A DNA stretch of 64,000 bases, taken from positions 1-64,000 of the forward strand of contig JAHDGJ010000017.1 in NCBI GenBank assembly GCA_020627705.1. The letters run 5' to 3'. This stretch comes from Saprospiraceae bacterium (GTDB taxonomy: Bacteria > Bacteroidota > Bacteroidia > Chitinophagales > Saprospiraceae). The stretch's first letter is position 1. Every line of letters begins with the position of its first letter. Made by a program: the position numbers and the translations under genes. This document shows positions 54,010 to 63,565 of the stretch, piece by piece. The notes beneath the pieces were generated by a model, which was not told the DNA's origin, did no database searches, and was given only the letters and a program-made list of their open reading frames with translations.

Positions 54010-54216
54010 ATGAAAGATATCTTAGAAAAAATTGGATTTGGTGTTTGCCGCTATTGGGCAGGCTTCTTAAATATCAGTTCGTCACGAGTTAGATTATATT
54101 TTATCTATCTGTCTTTTATTACCATGGGATCCCCCTTATTTGTCTACCTTATTACAGCCTTTTGGATCAACATAAAGAAGTATATAAGAGGCAGCTGGAA
54201 CGTTCTGCGGGCCTAA
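54010..54216 (+). CDS. Small PspC-domain membrane protein
   Basis: This 68-residue protein is mostly a PspC domain: GVCRYWAGFLNISSSRVRLYF, then a transmembrane helix in FITMGSPLFVYLITAFW. PspC-type domains take part in envelope-stress responses. It is shorter than full PspC proteins, but stand-alone forms occur in Bacteroidota. It ends 4 bases from the convergent DUF4159 gene. Confidence 0.83.
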   Translation: MKDILEKIGFGVCRYWAGFLNISSSRVRLYFIYLSFITMGSPLFVYLITAFWINIKKYIRGSWNVLRA

Positions 54217-54220
54217 TTTC

Positions 54221-54871
54221 TTATTCTACACTAAAGGCATATTCAATAAGATTGGCCCCCATTTTCAAGGCTTTCAATCTTACTTCTTGTGGGTCTTTAT
54301 GCACCTCCTGATCTTCCCAACCATCACCCAAATCGGATTCATAACTATAAAAGCAAACCACTCTGCCTTCATGTATGATGCCATACCCTTGTGCAGGTTT
54401 ATCGTCATGTTTATGAATCTTCGGAAGACCGGTTTTAAAAGAAAATTTTTGATGATAGATTGGATGATCAAAGGGTAATTCGACAAATTCTTTATCAGGG
54501 AATACTTCTTTTATTGCCACTTGTACAAAAGGATCCATCCCATAGTTGTCATCAATATGCAAAAACCCTCCAGAAAATAAATAGTTGCGTAAATTCTCTG
54601 CTTCGGCACTTGTAAACTTTACATTTCCATGCCCAGTCATATGTACAAAAGGAAAATTAAACAACTCCTGACTCCCCACTTCAACCGTTGCATGTTGAGC
54701 CGTAAAATTGGTTCCAATATATTCATTGCAGAAATAAGCTAGGTTCTTCAACGCCGTAGGGTTTGCATACCAATCTCCCCCACCCTTGTATTTTAAAAGC
54801 GCCAATTGAAGCTCCCCTTTAGAACCAAAAGATGAGCAGACGAAAAAAGCCAAGAACAAAAAAATACGCAT
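54221..54871 (-). CDS. DUF4159 domain protein, exported
   Basis: The ATG MRIFLFLAFFVCSSFGSKG gives 216 residues with a cleavable leader. An upstream ATG would add 8 residues before it. The body matches the DUF4159 family: LLKYKGGGDWYANPTALKNL, FVHMTGHGN, and FSGGFLHIDDNYGMDPF. The fold is predicted to resemble an alpha/beta hydrolase-like or glutamine-amidotransferase-like domain, but no reaction is known. It follows the lipoprotein gene on the minus strand. Confidence 0.83.
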   Translation of the reverse strand: MRIFLFLAFFVCSSFGSKGELQLALLKYKGGGDWYANPTALKNLAYFCNEYIGTNFTAQHATVEVGSQELFNFPFVHMTGHGNVKFTSAEAENLRNYLFSGGFLHIDDNYGMDPFVQVAIKEVFPDKEFVELPFDHPIYHQKFSFKTGLPKIHKHDDKPAQGYGIIHEGRVVCFYSYESDLGDGWEDQEVHKDPQEVRLKALKMGANLIEYAFSVE

Positions 54872-54904
54872 GAATTGAGAGTTATATTGAATCACAAAAA
54901 TATT

Positions 54905-56062
54905 CTAATTCTTAGTTTCCGCTTTGAAGATCTTAACGATTTTAAAGCCATACCCTTTAAGAATATATTGTTTAAGTACACCGTTAATCCCAAAATGAAG
55001 GATACTTTCCAAATTGTCGGTGTCCAAATTTTTCGCTTTGAGGGTAAAGTGATTTTCACCAGGCTTACCATAAGTCGAAATCTTCAGCGGCATCTTATGT
55101 GTCCACTCGACTTCGCCTTTTAAGTTTTCAATTTTTTCTAGCACTCCTGCATCCCCAATATAACTAAAACCAATTTTCTTCTCTGTGCCCCAACTCGAAC
55201 TACTATTTTTGAAGTTTGGGTCTTCTATTTCTTTTCTATGTAGAAAAACTACTTTGTCTTCATTCATGGCCAAACTATCAGATAATATTTTTCTTAAAGA
55301 TTTATCTGGACCAAAGGACAATGCAATTTTATCTGTAACCGGATTTTCGATCAACCACTCTTCAGGTCTTTTCAAAACCAAGTCATACGAATTGACCTCA
55401 TGCACATCAAAGTCTATTTTATTCTTTGAAACATTGGAGATTTTGCCTACATACTTTAAGTTATTATTCGGATGAGAAAATTCAAAATAACTGCTCCTCG
55501 AAAGTTGATTAAGATTATCCAATCGAATAACTAAATCCATGGTATCCCTATGCGCCTTTTCGGCTCTTTGCAAAGCAGTTGTACACACGGGATGAATACT
55601 TTCAATGCGCCTTTTTTCGCTTTTTTGATTGACTAGAGCCACGTTTGTTGGACAATTTTTGTCTCCATCAGAAAGAAACACAACATACAGTTGTGCCCCA
55701 AGCGGGCTTCCTGAGTACTTTTGATCTTCCGGTACTTTGATGGAATCAATTTGAAGTTTGTTAAGGTCAAATTTTTTGCGTACATGAAACTGAGAAAAAG
55801 AGCCGGCTACATCTTTTTCGTATTGCTGCCAAAATTTGGAAGTCAATGGATTCGCCATTCCTCGTTCCTCATATATTTTTGAGAATTCACTTTGCTCCTC
55901 CGAGTTGAGCATGGCAAGAGATAAAAATTGCTCGTAATCTTTGGCTTTGATTAATTCAAACAGCTCAAAGATGTATTCATCCGTTGTTTGGCTCGCAGGA
56001 CTTTGACATCCTGAAATCAAAAAGGCTGATAAAATCAAAAACTTAAATGTATTCAAGTACAT
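54905..56062 (-). CDS. Uncharacterised lipoprotein
   Basis: I do not recognise a family. The leader has a lipobox ISGC (Cys19). The 385-residue body contains a helical N-terminal part (about 25-90, DEYIFELFELIKAKDYEQF) followed by beta-rich segments with FSFKTGL-free, lysine-rich strands, and no catalytic motifs I can see. It lies 8 bases after the VOC gene in a probable five-gene minus-strand run starting with rsmE. Confidence 0.7.
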   Translation of the reverse strand: MYLNTFKFLILSAFLISGCQSPASQTTDEYIFELFELIKAKDYEQFLSLAMLNSEEQSEFSKIYEERGMANPLTSKFWQQYEKDVAGSFSQFHVRKKFDLNKLQIDSIKVPEDQKYSGSPLGAQLYVVFLSDGDKNCPTNVALVNQKSEKRRIESIHPVCTTALQRAEKAHRDTMDLVIRLDNLNQLSRSSYFEFSHPNNNLKYVGKISNVSKNKIDFDVHEVNSYDLVLKRPEEWLIENPVTDKIALSFGPDKSLRKILSDSLAMNEDKVVFLHRKEIEDPNFKNSSSSWGTEKKIGFSYIGDAGVLEKIENLKGEVEWTHKMPLKISTYGKPGENHFTLKAKNLDTDNLESILHFGINGVLKQYILKGYGFKIVKIFKAETKN

Positions 56063-56070
56063 AAATTCCT

Positions 56071-56442
56071 TTACACATGTTGATCAATTAAAATCACATT
56101 TCCATCTGGATCCATAAGCATACAACTTCCAGGACCAGTACTATTTTCGTCTGCCTCATTCATCAAAGCAATATGTTTCTCCTTCAGGGATTTTTGGATC
56201 TGCCTTACATCATCAAAAGCTTCGAGCTTTTGGGCACTTTGATCCCAACCAGGATTAAAGGTCATGATGTTTCCCTCAAACATGCCTTGAAACAATCCGA
56301 TCAATGAATCACCGCTTTTCATGATCAAATAGTTTTTTTCTTTGTCCCCAGCAAACTGCGAAAAGCCCAAATTCTCATAAAATGCTTTAGATTTTTCGAG
56401 ATCCTTTACACTTAAGCTGATAGAAAATGCACCAAGTTTCAT
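56071..56442 (-). CDS. VOC family (glyoxalase-like) protein
   Basis: The 123-residue protein reads SISLSVKDLEKSKAFYENLGF at the start and ends with GPGSCMLMDPDGNVILIDQH, the signature of the vicinal oxygen chelate fold. Members bind a metal and act in glyoxalase, dioxygenase or resistance reactions. Here the substrate is unknown. It is 8 bases before the lipoprotein gene and 75 bases after the SDR gene. Confidence 0.88.
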   Translation of the reverse strand: MKLGAFSISLSVKDLEKSKAFYENLGFSQFAGDKEKNYLIMKSGDSLIGLFQGMFEGNIMTFNPGWDQSAQKLEAFDDVRQIQKSLKEKHIALMNEADENSTGPGSCMLMDPDGNVILIDQHV

Positions 56443-56517
56443 ACTTATTTTTTTTGTGATCAGTTTAAAATTAGTTCCTAAGCCCCGATAAATTGCATGG
56501 GTTCAAACTTAATTTGA

Positions 56518-57288
56518 TTACATGTTATATACGCCACCATTAATATCTAACGTAGCACCGGTAATAAAGCCGTCATATTCGGATGCCAAATAAATTACTG
56601 CACGAGCAACATCGTTGGAATTTCCAGCCCTTTGAATAGGAATGCCTTGGATGGTTTTGGCCGCTGATTCTTTAGTTGTATGGGTATTGTGAAATGCGGT
56701 ACCCAAAATTAATCCAGGGGCCACTGCATTTACTCTTGTACCCTGCGCTCCAAATTCTGTTGCCAGTGCACGGGTAAAAGTGAGTATTGCCCCTTTACTT
56801 GTGGCATAGGCCAACGAACCAGGATGTCCGCCCTTCCTTCCTGCAAGTGAAGCTAAATTCACAATGCTGCTGTGTTCATTTTTTGCCAAGTATGGCCCAG
56901 CAGCTTTAGTAACAAACATCATGGATGTTAAATTGATGTCCATGACTTTGTACCAAAAATCTGACTCGATTTCATTGAGAAGATTTCGTGCCACGAGAGC
57001 TCCTGCATTATTTATCAATATATCCATGCCACCTAAGGCAGAATTGGATTCCTTCACAACGCGCACAGCATCCCTTTCCTTGGTTAAATCTCCTTGGACC
57101 GCTGCTGCATTTAAACCCTTCGATTTTGCCAATTCTACCAATTGCGCCGCACGATCAGAACTGGAATAATAATGAATAGTTACATGAGCACCATATTCAA
57201 TAAAATGCTCGGTAATCGCCTCTCCAATTCCTTGAGCTCCAGCGGTTATGAGCACCCTTTTACCTTTTAATTTATTGTCTTGAATCAT
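56518..57288 (-). CDS. SDR family oxidoreductase
   Basis: This 256-residue enzyme has the Rossmann loop VLITAGAQGIGEAI (here TAGAQGIG in place of TGxxxGxG), the NNAG motif ILINNAGALVA, the catalytic Ser in NLASLAG and YxxxK in AYATSKGAI, and a C-terminal GFITGATLDINGG. NADP/NAD-dependent alcohol/ketone chemistry is expected. The substrate cannot be inferred. It follows rsmE by 10 bases. Confidence 0.92.
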   Translation of the reverse strand: MIQDNKLKGKRVLITAGAQGIGEAITEHFIEYGAHVTIHYYSSSDRAAQLVELAKSKGLNAAAVQGDLTKERDAVRVVKESNSALGGMDILINNAGALVARNLLNEIESDFWYKVMDINLTSMMFVTKAAGPYLAKNEHSSIVNLASLAGRKGGHPGSLAYATSKGAILTFTRALATEFGAQGTRVNAVAPGLILGTAFHNTHTTKESAAKTIQGIPIQRAGNSNDVARAVIYLASEYDGFITGATLDINGGVYNM

Positions 57289-57298
57289 TTCTATTGAT

Positions 57299-57997
57299 TT
57301 ACATCTTGTTAATGGTATGAATGATTTGTAAGGCAGTCAAGCCAGCTGTTTCTGTCCTCAATCGAAAATCACCCAAAGAGACCGTTGTAAAGTCATCTTG
57401 TTGAAGTTGCAAAATTTCCTCTTTTGTAAATCCCCCTTCAGGACCTATCAATAACATTACATCTTCATTTTTTTTGTAGGTGCTCCCTAAATACTCCGTA
57501 TTGTTTTGGACATACCCGACAAACCTAGATCGAATCCCTTGATCCCATTCTATTTGGGCAAGTGGCTGAAGCTCAACGATTTCGGGCAACCAACTTCTTA
57601 AAGATTGTTTCATTGCAGAAACCATAATTTTTTTGCAGCGATCAATTTTGAGATGTTGTCTTTCAGAGTTTTGCGAAACAAAAGGTACGATACCATAAAT
57701 ACCCAACTCTACTGCCTTTTCTAAAAACCATTCGAAACGGCTCATGTTTTTGGTTGGGCCGATACCGATAATTACTTTGGGGCCTGTCCTTTTCGTTTCT
57801 TCAATTTGACTGATTTCAAAAACGGATTCGTTTCTCTTAATTTCAGTCAAGATTGCTCTGGCCCTCTTTCCTTGTCCATCTGTGACATAAATAACATCAC
57901 CTATATTTTTGCGCAAAGACTTTACGCAATGTCGATGTTGCTCGTCACGAAGGACCAAAAAATCTGTATCAAGCTTCTGAGTATAAAATAAATCCAT
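57299..57997 (-). CDS. rsmE: 16S rRNA m3U1498 methyltransferase RsmE
   Basis: RsmE methylates U1498 of 16S rRNA. The SPOUT fold is evident: VIIGIGPTKNMSRFEWFLEK, MLLIGPEGGFTKEE and the trefoil-knot end SLGDFRLRTETAGL. The N-terminal PUA-like part starts MDLFYTQKLDT. The length of 232 residues is typical. It is the first gene of a minus-strand run through SDR, VOC, lipoprotein and DUF4159, and diverges from rseP. Confidence 0.95.
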   Translation of the reverse strand: MDLFYTQKLDTDFLVLRDEQHRHCVKSLRKNIGDVIYVTDGQGKRARAILTEIKRNESVFEISQIEETKRTGPKVIIGIGPTKNMSRFEWFLEKAVELGIYGIVPFVSQNSERQHLKIDRCKKIMVSAMKQSLRSWLPEIVELQPLAQIEWDQGIRSRFVGYVQNNTEYLGSTYKKNEDVMLLIGPEGGFTKEEILQLQQDDFTTVSLGDFRLRTETAGLTALQIIHTINKM

Positions 57998-58040
57998 CAG
58001 AGTAAAAGTATAAACAATTCTGCATGTCCCTAGGGTATAT

Positions 58041-58048
58041 TACCTTTG
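58041..58048 (+). promoter_or_regulatory. -7 element of rseP
   Basis: TACCTTTG is an exact TAnnTTTG match about 60 bases before the rseP ATG, leaving a short leader of about 55 bases. No TTG at -33 stands out. Confidence 0.4.
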
Positions 58049-58109
58049 CAGCTTTTGAAACAAAAGATCTAGGTCTAGCGTTAGATAAATCCTAGAGTTA
58101 AACATATAA

Positions 58110-59435
58110 ATGGCAACCTTATCCCTAATCCTTCAGGTAATTTTGTGTCTTAGTATTTTGGTTACACTTCACGAGTGTGGACATTTCTTTCCTGCGCGTT
58201 GGTTTAAAACCAAAGTGGACAAATTCTATTTATTTTTTGATCCGTGGTTTTCTCTGTGGAGTACTAAAAAAGGAGACACCGAATACGGAATTGGATGGCT
58301 TCCTTTAGGTGGTTATGTAAAAATAGCTGGAATGATCGATGAGAGCATGGATAAGGAGCAAATGGAAGGACCAGTGCAGCCTTGGGAGTTTCGAGCCAAA
58401 CCTGCGTGGCAACGATTGATCATCATGCTTGGTGGTGTAACGGTAAATTTTATCCTCGGCTTTTTTATCCTAGCCATGATATTTTGGTATTACGGGACTC
58501 AGTATATTCCTGCGGAAAAAATAACCGCCGGTATATACGTTGACAGTTTGGGGCAAGAATTGGGGCTTCAAGACGGAGATAGAATTCTTAAAATAGGTGA
58601 TGCTGACTTTAACAAATTCAGCTCTGGAGCACTTATCAAAGAAATAGTAATTAATGAGGCCAATTCGATCGAGTTAATTAGAGACAACAAAAAGATCAAT
58701 ATCCCTATTGACGAAAAATACACCGGGATTTTAGCAGGACAAAAAGCGAAAGATTTTAAAATATTTGACGCTCGCGTTCCGGCCACTGTTAAAAAACTTG
58801 AAGAGAATTCGTCGGCTCAAAAATTTGGACTTCAACAAGGCGATCAAATCATCGGTTTAAATGATGCACCAATCCAATACCTACACGAATTTGAACCTGC
58901 CTTTAAGGAATACCGAGGCAAACAAACGTCTTTAACCGTGTTGAGAAATGGTAGAGATACCACAAGGATATCAAACAAGCTTGACGCAAATGATGAGTAC
59001 GTTACAGGTGTCTATTGGGACATTCCTTTCGAAACAGAAGAATATGGCTTTTTTGAATCGTTTCCCATGGGATATAACTCTGGGATTTCTTTCTTAAAAG
59101 ATCAGGTCAAAGCCTTCAAACTGATGGGACAAGGCAAGATAAAGGCAAAAGAATCTTTGGGCTCTGTCATCTCTATAGGTCGAATGTTTGATCCATCATG
59201 GAATTGGAGAACATTTTGGCGTATGACGGCAATCCTTTCTTTGATTCTTGCCGTGATGAATTTATTGCCCATTCCAGCGTTAGATGGAGGACACGCCCTA
59301 TTCCTATTGTTTGAATGGATAACAGGAATTAAGCCAAGTGATAAATTTATGGAATACGCCACCACCGTCGGGTTTTTCATCCTTATTGCTTTGATGATCT
59401 ATGTATTAGGTCTCGACATTATGCGATTGTTTTAA
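58110..59435 (+). CDS. rseP: Site-2 protease RseP (RIP metalloprotease)
   Basis: RseP cleaves transmembrane segments of substrates such as anti-sigma factors. The zinc motif HECGH lies in the first membrane helix (about 24-28), the second metal/active-site motif is LLPIPALDGGH near 393-403, and two PDZ domains (about 135-195 and 225-285) lie between, with GLQDGDRILKI and LQQGDQIIGLND. The length of 441 residues and four predicted helices fit. The stop codon shares one base with the hscB start. Confidence 0.96.
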   Translation: MATLSLILQVILCLSILVTLHECGHFFPARWFKTKVDKFYLFFDPWFSLWSTKKGDTEYGIGWLPLGGYVKIAGMIDESMDKEQMEGPVQPWEFRAKPAWQRLIIMLGGVTVNFILGFFILAMIFWYYGTQYIPAEKITAGIYVDSLGQELGLQDGDRILKIGDADFNKFSSGALIKEIVINEANSIELIRDNKKINIPIDEKYTGILAGQKAKDFKIFDARVPATVKKLEENSSAQKFGLQQGDQIIGLNDAPIQYLHEFEPAFKEYRGKQTSLTVLRNGRDTTRISNKLDANDEYVTGVYWDIPFETEEYGFFESFPMGYNSGISFLKDQVKAFKLMGQGKIKAKESLGSVISIGRMFDPSWNWRTFWRMTAILSLILAVMNLLPIPALDGGHALFLLFEWITGIKPSDKFMEYATTVGFFILIALMIYVLGLDIMRLF

Positions 59436-59944
59436 TGAATTATTTTAAGTTTTTTGAGATTCCCGAAGGACTCAAAATGGATCCTTCGGAGCTTCGAAGC
59501 AAATTTTTAGCGAATGCCAAGAAGTTTCATCCTGATCATCAAGACCAATCCGATGCCCAAGCCTTGGAAGCTGCACTAAAAAATTCAGCGACTAACAATG
59601 AAGCTTTCAGCATTTTATCTAACCAAGAATTACGTACCAAGCATCTTCTTGAAATACATGGGTATTTAACCAAAGAAAATGAAGGTGCGCTTCCACAAGA
59701 ATTTCTTTTTGAAATGATGGAACTCAATGAGGAAATAATGGAAGCAAAAATGGACGCAAGCTTGACCGAAGGGCTAGATAAAAAAATCCAATCCTTTGAA
59801 CATTCCTTAGATCAACAGTACCAAAAATTTGAGCAATTACATGTTGTGGACATAAATTTGGATGATCTTGTAACTTTTTACCTCAAATCAAAGTATTTAA
59901 AGAGGTTGAAGGAAAACTTAAATTCTGAATCTCCCGAGATTTAA
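59435..59944 (+). CDS. hscB: Fe-S cluster co-chaperone HscB
   Basis: HscB is the J-domain partner of HscA that delivers IscU scaffolds. The N-terminal J-domain has the essential HPD (FHPDHQDQSDA, about residues 30-40). The C-terminal coiled-coil/three-helix domain (about 90-160) carries the IscU-binding region MELNEEIMEAKMD. The length of 169 residues is typical. It starts at the last base of the rseP stop codon, and no other isc genes are adjacent in this window. Confidence 0.92.
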   Translation: MNYFKFFEIPEGLKMDPSELRSKFLANAKKFHPDHQDQSDAQALEAALKNSATNNEAFSILSNQELRTKHLLEIHGYLTKENEGALPQEFLFEMMELNEEIMEAKMDASLTEGLDKKIQSFEHSLDQQYQKFEQLHVVDINLDDLVTFYLKSKYLKRLKENLNSESPEI

Positions 59945-60051
59945 GTGTGCTGATCTTCACAACAAATGTTACACTTTCTATAATTTTCACGCTGGAAATT
60001 CGAGTTTTCGCTTCTTTTCGTTACTTTTCAAATCAGAACAAACAATTACCT

Positions 60052-61260
60052 ATGAGAAAGATTTTATTAGCTACTCTATTGGTTTCTTTCGTATGCTGTG
60101 CTTTCGGGCAAAAAACAAAAATCAGAAAGAAAAGATACGCCATAGAATATGCTTCTTTACCAAAACACAAAGTTGAGCCAGGAACGTACAAATTAAGCGT
60201 TTCAGGTATGGGCAGCTATGCCATATCAGAAGATGATATTAATCTAAGAGGATGGACACAAACTGAAGATGAAGATGCTGATGTCAAAGTAAAAGTGAAA
60301 GTCAATGGATTTAGAGCCGGAAAGGGTCAGAAAAAATCTAAAACCACCGAAACTAAAAAAGACGGCAAGACCACAAAGACAACCAACTATTGGTACATCG
60401 CAGAAAGCAAAGGAAACGCATCCATGAGAATTTGGGGCCCGACCAATGAATATAAGCCGCCTGCAAAAAAGAAGAAAAACAAGAAGAAAAAGGCCAAAAA
60501 GAAGCCAGCCAAAGAAGAGACAAATGCTTTCTTATCTGATGTAGAAATCAGCGAAGAAGAGAACACTGATGCAGACAGCGACGAGCCAGCTGGAAGATAC
60601 AATCTTGGTCGTACATATACCTACAAAACATCCACTTACAGCAGCAGCGGAAAAGCATATGAGCAATACAAAAATGAAGCTCCGGCCTTTGCTGATGACA
60701 GCCGTGAAAGTTTTTACAACAACATGGGACATAACATCAATACCCAGTTGAATGATTTTTACGGATACAACAGAAAGAGAGATTGGGTGGTGTTCAAAAG
60801 ATTAAAGTCTAAAAAACACCCCGAGTACAAAAAATTCAACGATGCCACGGATGCCATAAAGGTGATCATGGGTAAGAAAAAGTTTAACAAATCCAACGAT
60901 GAAATAATCGCTGCGGTGGGCCCAATTTTAGACTATTTCAATAGCGTAGCAGATAAGTACAGCAAAGACGACAAACATCAAAAAAGATTTAAATCTGCTG
61001 CAATGTTTAACTCTGCGCAAATTTACTATTACTTAGATATGACTGAGGAAGTGAAAGACATCGCCAACAAATATATTCGTTGGGGTCATGACAAAGGAAT
61101 CGGAGAAGATTTTAAAGAGAAAGCAGAAAGATTAGAACATCTGCTTGCTTTCCATGGAGCACAGGGACGTTTTTATGTTACAGACGAAAATGCTGATGAC
61201 GTATGGACAGAAGATATAGGAGATGAACCTTCTGATGAAGAAGACGAAGGAAACGAATAG
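60052..61260 (+). CDS. Secreted lysine-rich protein of unknown function
   Basis: From the chosen ATG (MRKILLATLL) the protein has 402 residues and a signal peptide (1 to about 20, ending FGQ). The stretch AKKKKNKKKKAKKKPAK (about 138-154) is a strong basic block, followed by acidic clusters (SEEENTDADSDEP and the C-terminal DEPSDEEDEGNE). The middle and end contain helical, tyrosine-rich sequence without a familiar domain. An upstream reading frame would begin 35 residues earlier without a leader and is rejected. The function is unknown. Confidence 0.8.
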   Translation: MRKILLATLLVSFVCCAFGQKTKIRKKRYAIEYASLPKHKVEPGTYKLSVSGMGSYAISEDDINLRGWTQTEDEDADVKVKVKVNGFRAGKGQKKSKTTETKKDGKTTKTTNYWYIAESKGNASMRIWGPTNEYKPPAKKKKNKKKKAKKKPAKEETNAFLSDVEISEEENTDADSDEPAGRYNLGRTYTYKTSTYSSSGKAYEQYKNEAPAFADDSRESFYNNMGHNINTQLNDFYGYNRKRDWVVFKRLKSKKHPEYKKFNDATDAIKVIMGKKKFNKSNDEIIAAVGPILDYFNSVADKYSKDDKHQKRFKSAAMFNSAQIYYYLDMTEEVKDIANKYIRWGHDKGIGEDFKEKAERLEHLLAFHGAQGRFYVTDENADDVWTEDIGDEPSDEEDEGNE

Positions 61261-61284
61261 AATAACGTACTAATTTGAAAATAC

Positions 61285-61317
61285 AAGCCGCATTGATGAT
61301 CTCAATGCGGCTTTTTT
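61285..61317 (+). terminator. Strong rho-independent terminator
   Basis: AAGCCGCATTGA pairs with TCAATGCGGCTT over 12 bp around the 5-base loop TGATC, followed by TTTTT. It ends the rseP-hscB-secreted-protein unit and stands just before the cupin gene. Confidence 0.93.
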
Positions 61318-61330
61318 ATGCCTCTGTTTT

Positions 61331-61708
61331 ATGTTTATCCATCAAAAAGACAAGAAAGAATTTTTTATCTCCGAAAACTGCTTTATCACTGAGTTACTCA
61401 ACGACCCCAACCTTTCTGAAGAAATCTCTATTGCCAAAGCTAGGGTTAAACCAAACAATCAAACAGAACCTCACACCCTTCAAAGCCTTGAAATTTATTA
61501 CATCTTGGGTGGTACCGGACGTGCGACTGTTGGAAACATGAGTAAAAATGTGGCAATAGGAGATTTGGTATATATACCCAAAAACACGCTACAAAGTATT
61601 GAAAACACGGGCTCCGCGGACCTCATCTTTCTTTGTATTTGTCTGCCTCGATTTGTAAAAGAGAATTATCGTGGAAAGACAGAATTGAACTATTCCTCTA
61701 TTAGTTAG
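61331..61708 (+). CDS. Cupin domain protein
   Basis: The 125-residue protein has one cupin barrel: motif 1 around PHTLQSLEIYYILGG and motif 2 around GDLVYIPKNTLQSI. Compared with the classic G(X)5HXH(X)3-4E pattern one metal-binding histidine is replaced (PHT rather than HxH), so metal binding is uncertain. There is no signal peptide. The start codon comes 14 bases after a terminator, so it may need its own promoter. Confidence 0.85.
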   Translation: MFIHQKDKKEFFISENCFITELLNDPNLSEEISIAKARVKPNNQTEPHTLQSLEIYYILGGTGRATVGNMSKNVAIGDLVYIPKNTLQSIENTGSADLIFLCICLPRFVKENYRGKTELNYSSIS

Positions 61709-61774
61709 TTTTGTTCGTCGTTGATATTTAGTCAATGAAAACAAAAGCCCTATTTTTAAAGTTGATTAAGCTAT

Positions 61775-63535
61775 ATGAAACAGTTCTTCAAATTTTTCAC
61801 GGCATCTTGTTTAGGAACCCTTGCTGCGCTTGGTGTAATTGCCCTTTTTATTACGGGCATGGTCATGAGCTCAGCCTCTGGAGCTAAGAATATTAGTAAC
61901 GGAACCATTTTGGAACTTGACTTTAATAAGGTCATACCCGAAAAGTCCAATAATGTAGTTCAAAGTGATTTTGATCTGGATCCAGAAGACTATCCTGGCC
62001 TAAGAAAAGTAAAGCGCGCACTAAAAAATGCTGCCACAGACGATCGGATTGCAGGAATTGTTTTATCTACCAAATCTTCTGCCCTAGGGCCTTCAACGGT
62101 ATACGAAATTCATGATGCCCTAAAGGACTTCAAAGAGTCAGGAAAATTTGTTTATTCCTATGCAGATTATTACAGTCAAAACGCTTACCTCCTTGCCACA
62201 ACAGCAGATTCTATCTTTCTCAATCCTAATGGATTGGTTGAGCTGAAGGGATATGGCGCTTTGCTTCCTTTTTTCAAACCATTCATGGACAAATGGGGTC
62301 TTAAATTTGACATTTACTATGCAGGTAAATTTAAAAGTGCGACGGAGCCTTTTCGACGTACCAACATGAGCGAACCCAATAAAAAACAAACCAAAGAATA
62401 CCTTCAAGATTTAATCGATATTTTCTCGGATCAAATTTGTGAAAATCGAAATCTTGATAGAGCTTCTTTTGATGAAATACTAGAATTTTTTGGAGGTAGA
62501 AATGCGACTTTGTCAAAAGAGAAAGGATTGGTTGATGTGGTGAGCTATCACAACGACTTCCATGCCTTTCTCAAAGAAAAGACAGGTGTCAAGGCGAAAA
62601 GAAAATTGAAAACACAAGATCTAGAAGAATATATATCAAAAATTTCGCTTACTTCAGGAACCGCTAAAAACAAGATCGCAGTAGTATATGCCGAAGGGAA
62701 TATTGTTTATGACAATGGTGCGCCTGGTCAAGTGGACGATACCCGTTACCTCAAGGCCTTGGATAAAATAAAACGAGACAAGGATATCAAAGCAGTAGTC
62801 TTGCGGATAAATTCACCCGGTGGTAGCGCATTAACTTCTGATATTATTTGGAATGAAATTGAAGAATTAAAAGCGGACAGTATCCCTGTTATTGCTTCGA
62901 TGGGAGATTATGCTGCATCAGGCGGCTATTACATTGCATGTAATGCAGATCAAATATTTGCCTCTGAAAGCACCCTTACTGGATCTATTGGTGTGTTCTC
63001 GATGATGCCAAATATGAAAAAATTTCTAAACGAAAAGGTTGGAATTGTATTCGACACGGTAAAGACACATGACCTTTCGCTCATGAATAATTTTGTATAC
63101 GATCCCAATGCTGCAGAAAATCTTTACATGCAACAGGCCACGGATGATTTATATCTTCAATTTTTAAACCGCGTTGCGGACGGAAGAAAAATGTCCGTTC
63201 AAGAGGTTGACCAAATCGCACAAGGCAGAGTTTGGACGGGAAGAAAGGCCAAAGAAATTGGACTTGTTGATCAGATTGGAAACTTGGATGATGCGATAAA
63301 ATATGCCAGTGAGTTGGCGGATATAGAAAAGTATAAAATAAAAGAATACCCTTACGTCAAGGAAAATCCTTTTAAAGACATTATGAAAGCATTAAACGCG
63401 ACGGAAGCAAAAGCACAATCCAACAGCAGCTTGAATAAAGTAAAAAAATACACCAAACTCATGCAAGATTTAGACCTCATGCTTCAGATGGAAGGGCCGA
63501 TTACAAGAATGCCTTTTTCAATACAGTCCAATTAA
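61775..63535 (+). CDS. sppA: Signal peptide peptidase SppA (67K type)
   Basis: SppA degrades cleaved signal peptides at the inner membrane. The 586-residue form has an N-terminal membrane anchor (about 10-32, SCLGTLAALGVIALFITGMV), a first half carrying the catalytic Lys (YYAGKFKSATEPF) and a second half carrying the nucleophile Ser (MGDYAASGGYYIAC). The repeats RIAGIVLS-type and VVLRINSPGGSAL support the double-domain fold. It is the usual large-type SppA of Bacteroidota. Confidence 0.95.
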   Translation: MKQFFKFFTASCLGTLAALGVIALFITGMVMSSASGAKNISNGTILELDFNKVIPEKSNNVVQSDFDLDPEDYPGLRKVKRALKNAATDDRIAGIVLSTKSSALGPSTVYEIHDALKDFKESGKFVYSYADYYSQNAYLLATTADSIFLNPNGLVELKGYGALLPFFKPFMDKWGLKFDIYYAGKFKSATEPFRRTNMSEPNKKQTKEYLQDLIDIFSDQICENRNLDRASFDEILEFFGGRNATLSKEKGLVDVVSYHNDFHAFLKEKTGVKAKRKLKTQDLEEYISKISLTSGTAKNKIAVVYAEGNIVYDNGAPGQVDDTRYLKALDKIKRDKDIKAVVLRINSPGGSALTSDIIWNEIEELKADSIPVIASMGDYAASGGYYIACNADQIFASESTLTGSIGVFSMMPNMKKFLNEKVGIVFDTVKTHDLSLMNNFVYDPNAAENLYMQQATDDLYLQFLNRVADGRKMSVQEVDQIAQGRVWTGRKAKEIGLVDQIGNLDDAIKYASELADIEKYKIKEYPYVKENPFKDIMKALNATEAKAQSNSSLNKVKKYTKLMQDLDLMLQMEGPITRMPFSIQSN

Positions 63536-63565
63536 TACAGCTCATTAAAGGCATTTGGTAGTTAT

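Noticed and set aside
59947-60051. Longer start for the lysine-rich secreted protein
   Set aside because: The added 35 residues place a non-cleavable hydrophobic stretch before the real signal peptide. The ATG at MRKILLATLL gives a clean leader.
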